A stretch of DNA of 64,000 nt from Paracoccaceae bacterium (GTDB lineage Bacteria; Pseudomonadota; Alphaproteobacteria; Rhodobacterales; Rhodobacteraceae): positions 2,025,620 through 2,089,619 of the forward strand of contig JAHRYM010000001.1 in NCBI GenBank assembly GCA_020622085.1. Direction: 5' to 3'. A program made the position numbers and the translations under genes. The notes under the pieces were generated by a model. The model did not search any database and was not told the DNA's origin. It was given only the letters and a program-made list of their open reading frames with translations. Below, in pieces: positions 26,761-35,638 of the stretch (the first letter of the stretch is position 1; each line of letters starts with the position of its first letter).

Positions 26761-27639
26761 TCACAGGGCCTCGCCCGCGATATACTTGGCGGCGGCCAGG
26801 CCAAGGTCGCGCGACACCGCCCGGAAGGAATCGTCAAAGGCCGAATAGAGCGCGCTGTTCAAGGCGCGGATCGCATGCGCTTGCGACAGGGCCGTATACT
26901 GGCGCAGTTCCGCATCGGTCAGCGGCGCGTAGGCCATGGTCAGCATCGTGCCCAGCCAGGTTTCGGCCTCGGCACGGATGGCAGGTTCCTGCGCCCAGAC
27001 CTCCTGCACGATCTGGTCCTCGGACATCGGCACATCGAAGGCGCCGCCGGCCGACAATCCGTCATAAAAGGCCTTTGCGGCGTTCATCCCACCCGCGACA
27101 TTGAATTCCACCAGGTCATTGGCGTCGATATAGCTTGCCACCAGATGATAGCGCGGATCGTCCTGTCCGGCGAGTTCCTCGAACCGCATGCGCGCGGCCT
27201 CCTCGACCTCCTTGTTCAGCAGCGCACGCCGCGCCGTGGTTTCCAGCATGTTGGCCTTGCGCCCGAGGTCCGAGGTCAGCATCGCCTCCATCTCGGGCAG
27301 CGCCGCGTTGCCCGACAGGCGAAGCGAAAGTGCACGCAGGAAGGCGCGATAGGTGCGTTCGGGTGCATAGATCCGATCGACATCCGCAGCCCAGGCCGCC
27401 CCGCCGAGGCTGGGGAACATCTCTTCTTCAAGCGTCACCCCGTAATCGCGCCCCTCTTCGGCCATGATATCGAACACCTCGGGCAGGTGCATGGCCTCGG
27501 CCAGCCGGATCACCGCCGGGTCCAGCACCACCTTGCCGGTCGGTGGAACAATCTGGGCAGAGATCGGCTGAACGGTCAGAAAGGCGCCGCAGAGGGCGAT
27601 CACCGCCACGCGGCAGCAAAGAAGGATCACGAAAGGCAT
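26761..27639 (-). CDS. Secreted DUF2059-like protein
   Basis: The 292-aa product has a signal peptide (MPFVILLCCRVAVIALCGAF, cleavage near ISA|QI). The all-helical remainder, with LPEVFDIMAEEGRDYG and a C-terminal FDDSFRAVSRDLG, resembles DUF2059-type periplasmic proteins. Function is unknown. It lies 34 bp upstream of the hydrolase gene and probably heads the three-gene unit. Confidence 0.65.
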   Translation of the reverse strand: MPFVILLCCRVAVIALCGAFLTVQPISAQIVPPTGKVVLDPAVIRLAEAMHLPEVFDIMAEEGRDYGVTLEEEMFPSLGGAAWAADVDRIYAPERTYRAFLRALSLRLSGNAALPEMEAMLTSDLGRKANMLETTARRALLNKEVEEAARMRFEELAGQDDPRYHLVASYIDANDLVEFNVAGGMNAAKAFYDGLSAGGAFDVPMSEDQIVQEVWAQEPAIRAEAETWLGTMLTMAYAPLTDAELRQYTALSQAHAIRALNSALYSAFDDSFRAVSRDLGLAAAKYIAGEAL

Positions 27640-27823
27640 CCCTGGGGTTTTGCATCAGGCGCCATCCGCGCCCGCGCAGAACCTAAGCCCTTGCTGGGCA
27701 TCTGCCAAGCGCCAGCAGAGCGGACGCGGAATTTCCCGGCGACTTTCAGCAGGATGAAAAAAACCAGTTGCAGACCCCCGCGCAGCCCGTTACATCCCCC
27801 CGCCATGACGACCCCCAAAGCGC

Positions 27824-27913
<90 letters not shown>

Positions 27914-28403
27914 TCACATTCCATGTTGATTTTAAAAAATTTTCCGAGCAGCGCGTTGTCCGTGATTTCAGCGGTTTGCGGGTCCATTGACCTCTGGAGA
28001 CTTGAAATTGCAGACGAAACAGGCGCCAAAAATGGCGCGACTCTCTGTTTGGCATTTGGGGCGATACGGTTTTCGGCCGCGGCTTCTGGCGCTGGACTTG
28101 ACTTCCCGCTGTTTGGAAGCTGACGCGCCCCAGGATTCCCATCGAGTGGTATCGCGTGCGTGCGGGGATGTGTTGGTGATCGAGGAGGTGACGTCCTTCG
28201 GCTGGGCAGGCATACAGAGACGAGTTTGCATTCGTCTGACAGCACCCCCTGGCGCCATGTCTCGATCCATATCCTGAAAATTCCGTCAACAGGACCAGGC
28301 CCGCGAAAGCGGTTCCAGACAAGGTCGGTATCCGGGTCGCGGTCCCGGGCGGGAACATCCTCCGACGCAGCAACCCGGACGCCGGATACCCTTGCGCGGA
28401 AGA
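27914..28403. other. Gene-free interval after tRNA-Ser
   Basis: About 490 bp with no convincing coding frame and a clearly lower GC content just after the tRNA (TTTTAAAAAATTTT). It has a nested inverted repeat: AAACAG, GCGCCA, AAAA, TGGCGC, then CTGTTT (near 28014-28048). A 9-bp pair GGTATCCGG/CCGGATACC (28327-28335 and 28382-28390) lies right behind the LysR stop and could terminate that gene on the minus strand. Confidence 0.45.
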
Positions 28404-29297
28404 CTATGCCGCCACAACCCTGCCTGCGGCCCGGCGCAGGCCCTCTTCGACGGCGGCAACGACCTTGTCGTTGCGGCTTTCGGGCAGCATCCAGACCGAA
28501 ATCGACAGGCCAAGTGGCACCGGTTGCCTGAAGGGGGCGACCAGCGCGCCGCTGTCAAGATGCGGCTGCACCAGCGATTGCCGCCCCATAAGCACGCCCG
28601 CGCCCGACAGCGCCTCCTGCACCGCGACGGCGTATAGCGAAAACCCGGGGCCGGTCGGGGCCAGATGTTGGCCGGGCATCACGTCTTCCGCCCAGATCCG
28701 CCAATCCTGCCAGACCACATCGGCGATGCAATTGACCCGCGCCAGATCAGCCGGTTCGGCCAGACCTTTCGCGAAGGCGGGGGTGCAGACTGGCAGCAGG
28801 CGCTCGTCCCAAAGCGCCGTCCCCCCTGCCTCTGGCGGGGTGTAGAACAGGCACAGGTCAAAAGGCGTGCGTTTCAGATCCGGCGGGTCTTCCAGCGCGG
28901 TGACAGAGATATCCACATCGGGCATCGCCGCCCGGAGCAGCGACAAACGCGGTGACAGCCACAACTGCGCCAGCGCCGGAGAGGTCACGATATGCACCCG
29001 GCGCGGGGCGGCAAGGCGGCGCAATTCCCGCGCCGCATCGCCCAGCGCGTCGAAAGCGGCGCTGAACCGGGGCGCGACGCGCTGGCCAAGCGCGGTCAGG
29101 GTCACGCCGCGGGCGTGGCGATGGAACAGCTCGGCCCCGCATTCGGCCTCCAGCAGCTTGATCTGCGCGGCAACCGCCCCGGCCGTGACGCCAAGCTCGG
29201 TCGCCGCCTGCCGAAAGCCGCCCAGCCGCGCCGCCGCCTCGAAGGCGCGCAAGGCGTTCAGCGGCGGAAGCCTTTCGAAAGGCGGGGAAACGGTCAT
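28404..29297 (-). CDS. LysR-family regulator (GcvA-like) divergent from the enolase-superfamily gene
   Basis: The 297-aa product has an N-terminal winged HTH (LNALRAFEAAARLGGFRQAA, with ELGVTAGAVAAQIKLLE) and a LysR substrate-binding domain. ATG 29297 is chosen because it leaves the normal 10-15 residues before the HTH. It is divergent from the enolase-superfamily gene with about 105 bp between, the usual layout of a LysR regulator and its target. A perfect 9+9 palindrome starts 4 bp upstream of its start codon. Confidence 0.88.
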   Translation of the reverse strand: MTVSPPFERLPPLNALRAFEAAARLGGFRQAATELGVTAGAVAAQIKLLEAECGAELFHRHARGVTLTALGQRVAPRFSAAFDALGDAARELRRLAAPRRVHIVTSPALAQLWLSPRLSLLRAAMPDVDISVTALEDPPDLKRTPFDLCLFYTPPEAGGTALWDERLLPVCTPAFAKGLAEPADLARVNCIADVVWQDWRIWAEDVMPGQHLAPTGPGFSLYAVAVQEALSGAGVLMGRQSLVQPHLDSGALVAPFRQPVPLGLSISVWMLPESRNDKVVAAVEEGLRRAAGRVVAA

Positions 29298-29300
29298 GCG

Positions 29301-29321
29301 AGGCCCAGATTTTCTGGGCCT
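29301..29321. promoter_or_regulatory. Perfect palindrome between the LysR gene and the enolase-superfamily gene
   Basis: AGGCCCAGA (29301-29309), spacer TTT, TCTGGGCCT (29313-29321). It is the likely operator of the adjacent LysR regulator, or a hairpin in its leader. Confidence 0.55.
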
Positions 29322-29403
29322 AATATTGCTGAAAACTGGTTTGCCGCAAAGGGGCTTGGTGGTGAAATCTGCCCGCAAGTTGAACCCGGATGGAGGAACC
29401 GCC

Positions 29404-30504
29404 ATGAAGATCGAGGCCATCGAGATCTACGAATACGACCTGACCTATTCGCACGGCACCTATGTCATGTCGAAAGGCCGCTCGGCCCGGCAGCAGCCAT
29501 CGAACCTTGTCCGGGTTATCACCGACGACGGCATCGAGGGCTGGGGCGAAGCGGCGACCCTGTCAGGCAACTACCTGCCGGTCTTTGCGGGCAGCACAAG
29601 GGCGGCGCTGCGCGACCTGTCGCAACTGCTCATCGGGCAGGATCCCCGGCAAAGCAGCCATTTGCAGCGGCTGATGGCGGGCCTGCTGATGGGGCAGGCC
29701 AATGCCAAGAACGCGCTCGATGTCGCCTGCTGGGATATCTTCGGCAAATCGGTCGGCCTGCCGATCTCGGCCCTGATCGGCGGGGTGCTGTCCACCGATC
29801 TGCCGATTTTCGAAGCGGTGCCGTTGTCTTCGACCGAGGAAAGCATCGCCTATGTGAAAAAGCGCAGCGCCGATGGCATCCGCCGCTACCAGATCAAGAT
29901 CGGCGACGACCCGGTGAAGGACGCCGCCCGCGCCCGCGCCATCGTCGAGGCCTTCCCCGACATCTTCTTCTTCGTCGATGCCAATGCCGGTTATTCGCTT
30001 CTGGAAGCGCAGATCGCCATGCGGCTTCTGGGCGACACCAACCTTTACTTTGAACAACCCTGCCGCGACCTTGGCGACTGCGCACTTCTGCGCAAGATCA
30101 GCGGCCTGCCGATGGTGATGGACGAAACCATCCTGACCCACGCCGATCTTTACCGCGCCAAATACGAGGTCGGTGCCGCAGCGGTGAACATCAAGCTGGG
30201 CCGGCTGGGCGGGATCACCCCGGCAGTCGCGATGCGCAACACCGCGCAGGAACTGGCGCTGCATTTCTGCATAGAGGATTGCTGGGGCGGCGACGTCACG
30301 GCGGCGGCGGTATCGCACGTCGCGGCCAGCGCGGCACCGGAATATCTGATGCATACCTCGTTCTTCAACGACTGGACGAACGAACATGTGGCCGGTTACC
30401 AGCCGCGCAGCCGCAACGGGCGCGGTGCAGCGCCGACCGGACCCGGCCTTGGCATCACCGTCGACCGTTCCATGCTGGGCGCGCCCGTCGCCAGTTTCAA
30501 GTGA
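29404..30504 (+). CDS. Mandelate racemase/muconate lactonizing enzyme family dehydratase, possibly cis-3-hydroxyproline type
   Basis: This 366-aa enolase-superfamily enzyme has catalytic lysines K165 (RRYQIKIG) and K264 (VNIKLGRLGG) on opposite faces. The Mg ligands are D192, E217 (YFEQPC) and D240 (MVMDE). The N-terminal YDLTYSHGTYVMSKGR and C-terminal FFNDWTNEHVAGYQPRSRNG segments recall, from memory, the subgroup that includes cis-3-hydroxy-L-proline dehydratase. A decayed ornithine-cyclodeaminase-like fragment follows, the family that reduces the pyrroline-2-carboxylate product. GGAGG precedes ATG 29404. The exact substrate is uncertain. Confidence 0.8.
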   Translation: MKIEAIEIYEYDLTYSHGTYVMSKGRSARQQPSNLVRVITDDGIEGWGEAATLSGNYLPVFAGSTRAALRDLSQLLIGQDPRQSSHLQRLMAGLLMGQANAKNALDVACWDIFGKSVGLPISALIGGVLSTDLPIFEAVPLSSTEESIAYVKKRSADGIRRYQIKIGDDPVKDAARARAIVEAFPDIFFFVDANAGYSLLEAQIAMRLLGDTNLYFEQPCRDLGDCALLRKISGLPMVMDETILTHADLYRAKYEVGAAAVNIKLGRLGGITPAVAMRNTAQELALHFCIEDCWGGDVTAAAVSHVAASAAPEYLMHTSFFNDWTNEHVAGYQPRSRNGRGAAPTGPGLGITVDRSMLGAPVASFK

Positions 30505-30635
30505 CAGCAGGACAAAGCCTTGACCGGATACCTGGCCCATGGCGCCTGTATCGGGGCTCTTGGCTGGCCAGCGGCGGTTAAGGCGCTGCGGGCGCGGGCA
30601 TCTGTGCCCCGCGCCCGCGCCCCGGACAGGTCGAC

Positions 30636-30923
30636 GTGATCCTTGGCGATGACAGCGCCCGGTTGCCGGCCCGCTCGGGCAAGGTCGGGGGCCTTGGCTT
30701 TGCCGTCAAGGCCGGCAGCACATTCCCCGGCAATGCCGCAAGGGGCCTGCCCTCGATCCATGGCGCGGTGCCGCTGTTCGATGCCGATTGCCAGCAGACG
30801 CCCGCCGTGAACATCGCGCAGCGAGGCCCTGCGGGCGTCAAGATATCCGGGCCGCGCGCTCTGGCGGCGATGGAGCGGCTACCACCGCAGGAGCCGCGTC
30901 GAAACCAAGATGCATTTGTGTGA
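30636..30923 (+). pseudogene. Fragment of an ornithine cyclodeaminase/mu-crystallin family gene
   Basis: The frame from 30636 reads VILGDDSARLPARSG, then FAVKAGSTFPGNAARGLPSI and HGAVPLFDADCQQTP. The FPGN-ARGLPS-LFDA series is typical of the N-terminal half of ornithine cyclodeaminase-family proteins. The next residues do not continue the family and the NAD-binding domain is missing, so only about 60-70 codons are recognisable. Members of the family act as pyrroline-2-carboxylate or ketimine reductases beside proline-derivative dehydratases. It looks like a decayed partner of the preceding gene. Confidence 0.5.
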
Positions 30924-31104
30924 AACGGCCGGGTCCGCGCCTCATGGCGCGAGACTTCGACCGTCAAGTGGCGGAACTCCAGGTTCGTATCGCCGTTCTG
31001 AACGGCTACACCGCGCCCGGCATCCCCGTCACGAAGGTCGTGGGTTGGATCTGTCCGGCGAAAGTGGTCATCCGACCGTCACCGGTTTGTGCCACAGAGC
31101 CCTG
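30924..31104 (+). other. Remnant DNA between the cyclodeaminase fragment and the SDR gene
   Basis: A short frame from ATG 30944 (MARDFDRQVAELQVRIAVLN, then GYTAPGIPVTKVVG) runs to 31114 and overlaps the SDR 3' end. It has a coiled, DNA-binding-like look but I cannot place it. It may be a leftover of a mobile element. Not called as a gene. Confidence 0.3.
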
Positions 31105-31854
31105 TCATGCGTAGATGTAGCCGCCCGAGACGATGATGTTCTCGCCGGTCATGTAGGTGTTCTTCGGCCCCCCCGCCATCAGCACCCATTCCGCCATCTC
31201 GCGCGGTTCACCCCCCCGGCCCAGCGGGCTTGCCCTGGCAAGTTCGTCAAGAAAGCCCGAGGCGCGGGCCTTGTCCGTGGCCATCCCGGCGGGCGCGACC
31301 GAGTTCACCAGAATGCCATCTGGCGCGACATGGTGGGCCATGCTTTTCGTCAGGCTGACCACAGCGGCCTTGGTGGCCGCGTAATGGGCATTCTGCGGAT
31401 GCGCCTTGAAGGCATCGACCGAGGTGATGTTGACGATCCGCCCGCGCACATGGCCCCTGGGTTCCTGCCCCTGCATCTGGCGGATGGCGGCCACCATCAT
31501 GTGATAGGTGCCCTTCACGTTGATCGCGTTCGAGGCATCCCAGTCGGCATCGAGAATTTCCAGAATGGGTTTGCGCGGATAGATCGCGGCCGAATTGATC
31601 AGCGTGTCCACCCGGCCAAGCGCGGCGGCGACCTGTGCAAAGGCGGCATGGGCGGCGTCAGATGTGCGGATATCGCAGGTGGCAAAGGCACAGGGCAGCT
31701 TCCTGGCCCGGGCAGGTTCCAGCGCGGCTTCGGCGGCGGTGGCGCTCAGGTCGATGATGCCAAGGGCGGCCGCACCCTGTTCCACCGCCATTTCCGCCAG
31801 CAGCGCCCCAAGCCCGGCGCCGCCACCGACGATCACGACAGACATGTTCTTCAT
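31105..31854 (-). CDS. SDR-family oxidoreductase (classical)
   Basis: The 249-aa product has the nucleotide motif GGGAGLG (10-16) and the catalytic pair Y158/K162 (HYAATKAA). It ends in the usual GGYIYA. The D35 after the second strand (GIIDLSA) favours NAD over NADP. Its ATG overlaps the stop of the SDR gene upstream. The substrate is unknown; a carbohydrate or hydroxy-acid alcohol is typical for this subgroup. Confidence 0.85.
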   Translation of the reverse strand: MKNMSVVIVGGGAGLGALLAEMAVEQGAAALGIIDLSATAAEAALEPARARKLPCAFATCDIRTSDAAHAAFAQVAAALGRVDTLINSAAIYPRKPILEILDADWDASNAINVKGTYHMMVAAIRQMQGQEPRGHVRGRIVNITSVDAFKAHPQNAHYAATKAAVVSLTKSMAHHVAPDGILVNSVAPAGMATDKARASGFLDELARASPLGRGGEPREMAEWVLMAGGPKNTYMTGENIIVSGGYIYA

Positions 31855-32573
31855 TTCGATTTCTCCGCTGCGGGAACCTGGGGGGTGACGGGCTGGCGCG
31901 TGGGCAGGATGTCGAAGCGCGCGACATCCACATGCGTCGGCAGGTTGAGGACAGCCAGCACCATCGCGGCCACATCTTCGGGCTGCACGGCGGTCTGGCC
32001 GGCATACATCGCCGCCCGCGCTCCGGGCGTCAGAACGTCCTTGTAAAGCGGGCTTTCGACGCGTCCGGCGACGATTTCGGTCACGCGCACGCCCGCGGGC
32101 GACAGGTCCAGCCGCAGGCTTTGCGCAAAGGCCCCAAGCGCGGCCTTGGTCGCGGCATAGACCGCCATGTTGGGATAGGGCGCATATGCGGCGACCGAGC
32201 CGGTGAAGAAGATGTGCCCCAGCCCCCGCGCCCGCATGCCCGGCGCGATGGCATGGGTCACAAGCAGCGCCTGGGTGAGGTTGATGGCAACCAGCCGGTG
32301 GATATCGACCTCGGCCATGTCGCAGAAGTTGCCGGGAGCCGCGACCATCCCGGCATTGTTCATCAGCACGTCGGGCGCCAGACCGTCGAGCGCCGCAGCG
32401 AGGGACGCCCGGTCGGCCAGATCCGCGCAACGTGCGTCGATTCCCAACGCCTTCAGTTCGGCCAGGGCATCCTTCTGTCGGCCCAGCGCCACAACCTGAT
32501 GGCCCGCCCCGTGCAGGGCCAGCGCGATGGCCCGCCCTATTCCGCTTGTCGCCCCGGTGACGAGTGCCTGCAT
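31851..32573 (-). CDS. SDR-family NAD(P)-dependent oxidoreductase
   Basis: The 240-aa product has TGATSGIG (6-13), NNAG (72-75), S126 and Y139/K143 (YAATKAA), a complete classical SDR active site. GR at the end of the second strand (VVALGRQ) fits NADP binding. It is close to the YdfG-type serine/3-hydroxy-acid dehydrogenases. ATG 32573 is preceded by a 31-bp element also present before the ThDP gene. It overlaps the next SDR by ATGA. Confidence 0.87.
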   Translation of the reverse strand: MQALVTGATSGIGRAIALALHGAGHQVVALGRQKDALAELKALGIDARCADLADRASLAAALDGLAPDVLMNNAGMVAAPGNFCDMAEVDIHRLVAINLTQALLVTHAIAPGMRARGLGHIFFTGSVAAYAPYPNMAVYAATKAALGAFAQSLRLDLSPAGVRVTEIVAGRVESPLYKDVLTPGARAAMYAGQTAVQPEDVAAMVLAVLNLPTHVDVARFDILPTRQPVTPQVPAAEKSK

Positions 32574-32624
32574 GATCTTTCCCCTCGAAGGTATCTTCCC
32601 CGATCGCCCGCCGGCGCGAAAACG

Positions 32625-32655
32625 AGAAATGCGGGCAATCGACAAGTTCTGCTTG
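32625..32655 (-). promoter_or_regulatory. Shared regulatory element, copy A (before the SDR pair)
   Basis: A 31-bp block, 25 of 31 positions identical to 42283-42313. Conserved cores on the plus strand are AGAAAT, GGCAAT, CAAGTT and CTTG. On the gene strand it contains CAAG-N5-CTTG followed by ATTGCC. It ends 52 bp before the SDR start codon. It is probably a LysR binding site. Confidence 0.6.
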
Positions 32656-32679
32656 GTTCCTGCGCCTCTTGCGCCAGTC

Positions 32680-33597
32680 TCAGTCGATGATTTCGGTCCA
32701 GGTCTCGGTCTCGATCCAGGCGCAAAATGCGGCGATGACCTTCATCCGCCGATGCGCTTTCGGCAAGATCAGGTAGAACCCCGGAACCTCGGCCTCGGGC
32801 ATGGCCTGCATCAGCTCCATGCCAAAGGGCGCGACCAGTTTGCCCAGCTTCAGGTCTTCCAGCGCATCAATGGTCGAGACCAGCCCCACCCCGAGCCCCG
32901 CAAGCGCCGCCCGCCGCATCGTCGCCGCATCGGCAAAGCGGATATCGTTCTGCCCCTGTCGCGCCGCCACCCCCAGATGGGCCAGGACATGCGGCCAGAG
33001 CTCGGGCGACAGCACCGGATGCAGCAGCGGCATCCGCGCCAGATCCTGCGGCCCCGAGATCCTGCGCGCGATTTCCGGCGTGCAGCAGATGACCTTGTGA
33101 TCACGCAGCAGAAGCGTCGCCTCATAGCCTTTCCATTGCCCGTAGCCCCATTGGATCGCCACATCGACCTCGTCGGACACGAAGTCGGGCAATTCGACCA
33201 TCGTCGTCAGACGCAGGTCGGCATCGGGGACCGCCGCGCGGAAACGCGCCACACGATCCAGAAGATAGCGCGTGGCGAAATAGGGGCTGGCGTTGACGTT
33301 CACCCGGTTGCGGACGGTCGCCTTGCCGACGCGCCGGACCCCTTCGGCCAGTTCGTCAAAGCCGGCCTGAACGAAATGCGCCAAGAGGATCGCCCGCTCG
33401 TTCGGTTCGATCGCGCGGCCCTTGCGCTCAAACAGCTCGCCTCCAAGCGCATCTTCCAGAAGCCTGACCTGCTGGCTCACCGCCTGCGGCGTCACGCAAA
33501 GCTCGTCCGCCGCCGAGCGGAAGGACCGGTGGCGCATGACCACATGAAACACCCGCAGGGCGTTCAGGGGGGGCAGACGGGACGACGGGTCTGACAT
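32680..33597 (-). CDS. LysR-family regulator (GcvA-like) at the end of the hydantoinase operon
   Basis: The 305-aa product has the HTH LNALRVFHVVMRHRSFRSAA plus ELCVTPQAVSQQVRLLED and a LysR effector domain, closest to GcvA-type activators. It starts 17 bp after the flavoenzyme gene and is co-transcribed with the catabolic operon. It is the natural candidate to bind the element found at 32625 and 42283. The effector is unknown. Confidence 0.88.
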   Translation of the reverse strand: MSDPSSRLPPLNALRVFHVVMRHRSFRSAADELCVTPQAVSQQVRLLEDALGGELFERKGRAIEPNERAILLAHFVQAGFDELAEGVRRVGKATVRNRVNVNASPYFATRYLLDRVARFRAAVPDADLRLTTMVELPDFVSDEVDVAIQWGYGQWKGYEATLLLRDHKVICCTPEIARRISGPQDLARMPLLHPVLSPELWPHVLAHLGVAARQGQNDIRFADAATMRRAALAGLGVGLVSTIDALEDLKLGKLVAPFGMELMQAMPEAEVPGFYLILPKAHRRMKVIAAFCAWIETETWTEIID

Positions 33598-33614
33598 GCT
33601 GGGCGGCTCCCGTC

Positions 33615-34823
33615 TCAGATCACGGATTTTTCCAGGAACGGGCGGTTTTCGATGATCCGCTCATAGCCCACTTCCGTCAGATCCAGCGTGCGGAAATTGC
33701 CATAGGTGATCAGTTCGGACACAGCACGCCCGGCGGCCGGACCCTGCTGCAGCCCATGCCCGGAATAGCCGTTGGCAAAGACGAAGTTCCGCACCTCGGG
33801 GTGCCGACCCACGATCAGGTTGTGATCGAGCCGGTTGAAGTCGTAATGCCCGGCCCATTGGTTGACGACCTTGATCGCCTCGAAGGCAGGCGAGCGCGTG
33901 GCCAGCGCCGGCCAGATCTGGTCCTCGAATTCCTCCCAGCGGGGTTCGAAATCGCCCCAGCCGACGGCCGGATCTTCCACGGGCGCGGCGCCAGACAGGA
34001 AATAGCGGCCCTCGGGGCGGCAGAACACGCCCGTGGGGTCGATCATCAAGGGCAGGCGACCGTTGTTGACCGTGGCGCTGCCTTCGGGGGTTTTCGCGCA
34101 GTCATAGACGAAAAGCGTGCGCTTTCGCGGCTCGACCGGCACATCAAGCCCCGCCATCCGCGCCGTCAGCGCCGCGCGGGGGCCGGAGGCGTTGACGATG
34201 TGACCTGCCGCAATCACGGCCCCCGATTTCAGGCTGACGCCGGTCACGCGGTTTCCCTCGCGGGCGATCGCCACGACCTCATCCGTGACGTAATCGGCAC
34301 CCAGTTCCCGCGCCTTGGCCTTGAAGCCGTTCAACAGCCCGGTGTTGGAAAACCAGCCCTCGCCGGAACGGCCGTAGCTGGCCAGCACGATGTCATCGAC
34401 GTTCAGGTGCGGGAAAGCCTCGGAGAGTTGCGCCTGATCCCAAAGCACGACATCGGCCCCGCAGGCACGCTGGACCGCATGGTTCTCGCGCAGCGTCTGC
34501 GCCTGATCCTCGGCGTTGGCCAGGAACAGATAGCCGCCCTGGTGGAAGTTCAGATCGGGCGGCGCCTCGCCCGCGACCTGCATCACATGGGCGAAATCCT
34601 TGATGAAGGCGCTGCCGAACTGGCTGATCTTGACATTGATCGGGTTCGAGAACTGCACCCGGATCGAGGACGAGGACAGCGAGGTGGAGGCGAACCGATA
34701 GGTCGGGTCGCGCTCGACGACCAGGACCGAGCCGTTGAAGTCCGGGTTCGCCATCAGGAAATAGGCCACCGCCGATCCGATTACCGCCCCGCCGACGATC
34801 ACCACGTCATACCGGTCGTTCAT
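33615..34823 (-). CDS. FAD-dependent oxidoreductase, DAO family (FOXRED1/sarcosine-oxidase-like)
   Basis: The 402-aa product begins YDVVIVGGAVIGSAVAYFL, the FAD-binding GxGxxG variant (GGAVIG), then VVERDPTYRFASTSLSSSS and SIRVQFSNP, a pattern I associate with FOXRED1-like flavoproteins. The C-terminal NGYSGHGLQQGPAAGRAVSEL closes the FAD site. The family oxidises amines or N-methyl and cyclic amino acids. It overlaps the uronate-dehydrogenase-like gene by 4 nt within the operon. Confidence 0.85.
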   Translation of the reverse strand: MNDRYDVVIVGGAVIGSAVAYFLMANPDFNGSVLVVERDPTYRFASTSLSSSSIRVQFSNPINVKISQFGSAFIKDFAHVMQVAGEAPPDLNFHQGGYLFLANAEDQAQTLRENHAVQRACGADVVLWDQAQLSEAFPHLNVDDIVLASYGRSGEGWFSNTGLLNGFKAKARELGADYVTDEVVAIAREGNRVTGVSLKSGAVIAAGHIVNASGPRAALTARMAGLDVPVEPRKRTLFVYDCAKTPEGSATVNNGRLPLMIDPTGVFCRPEGRYFLSGAAPVEDPAVGWGDFEPRWEEFEDQIWPALATRSPAFEAIKVVNQWAGHYDFNRLDHNLIVGRHPEVRNFVFANGYSGHGLQQGPAAGRAVSELITYGNFRTLDLTEVGYERIIENRPFLEKSVI

Positions 34824-35638
34824 GTCGCCGCCTCGTCATCGGGGTGGCCCAGGTCGACGAACCAGCCCCCAAGATGCTGGACCGAGGGCGCCTTCGGATC
34901 GGGGGGCGGGAACTTCGCCTCCGACACGGTGCGGAAGGGTTCGGTGTTGTCCTGCGGCCGATAGCCAAGGTGCCCGGCAAGACGATTGTCGACCGGCTTC
35001 ACGGCATTGTCCGAGAGGCCGAAAGCGACGGTGAACCCGACGCGCGGCGCGGTCAGGGCGGCCGTCACCAGCCGGTTGCAATCCTCGAACGACAGCCAGG
35101 ACCACAGCATTCGCCGGTCCGCCGGTTCGGGGAAGGACGAAAAGATCCGCAGCGCCGCCGTCTCGATGCCGAACTTGTCCCAGTAAAGCCGGCCCAGATC
35201 CTCGACGAAACATTTCGACAGGCCATAAAGCCCGTCGGGCCGGTGCGGGGCATTGGCGTCGATCCGGTCTTCCAGCCGGTGATAGCCGATGGCATGGACG
35301 GAACTGGCATAGATCACCCGTTTCACGCCAGCCTTCCGCGCGCCTTCATAGACGTGATAGCTGCCGCGGATATTCGCGTTGAGGATGCTGTCCCACGACC
35401 GTTCCAGCGGCACGCCGCCGAAATGCACGATGGCATCGGTGCCCGCGCAGGCGGCATGGGTTGCTGCCTCGTCGGCCAGATCGAAGGTCAGCGCCTCTTC
35501 GTTCGGGGCGAGGCTATGGATCGGCGCCGCGTCGGCGAGCCGCAGCCGACGAGCCAGGGGCGCCAGCCCCCGGCGCAATTCGGTGCCCAGACGGCCCGCA
35601 GCCCCCGTGATCAGGATCGTGTCGAAACGCGGGGTCAT
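34820..35638 (-). CDS. NAD-dependent epimerase/dehydratase family protein, uronate-dehydrogenase-like
   Basis: The 272-aa extended SDR has GAAGRLG (12-18), SSVHAIGYHR and the catalytic YGLSK motif (DGLYGLSKCFVEDLGRLYWD). Layout and motifs closely follow uronate dehydrogenase (Udh), which oxidises galacturonate or glucuronate to aldaro-lactones. No aldarate gene is near, so the substrate may differ. It is coupled to neighbours by ATGA on both sides. Confidence 0.82.
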   Translation of the reverse strand: MTPRFDTILITGAAGRLGTELRRGLAPLARRLRLADAAPIHSLAPNEEALTFDLADEAATHAACAGTDAIVHFGGVPLERSWDSILNANIRGSYHVYEGARKAGVKRVIYASSVHAIGYHRLEDRIDANAPHRPDGLYGLSKCFVEDLGRLYWDKFGIETAALRIFSSFPEPADRRMLWSWLSFEDCNRLVTAALTAPRVGFTVAFGLSDNAVKPVDNRLAGHLGYRPQDNTEPFRTVSEAKFPPPDPKAPSVQHLGGWFVDLGHPDDEAAT

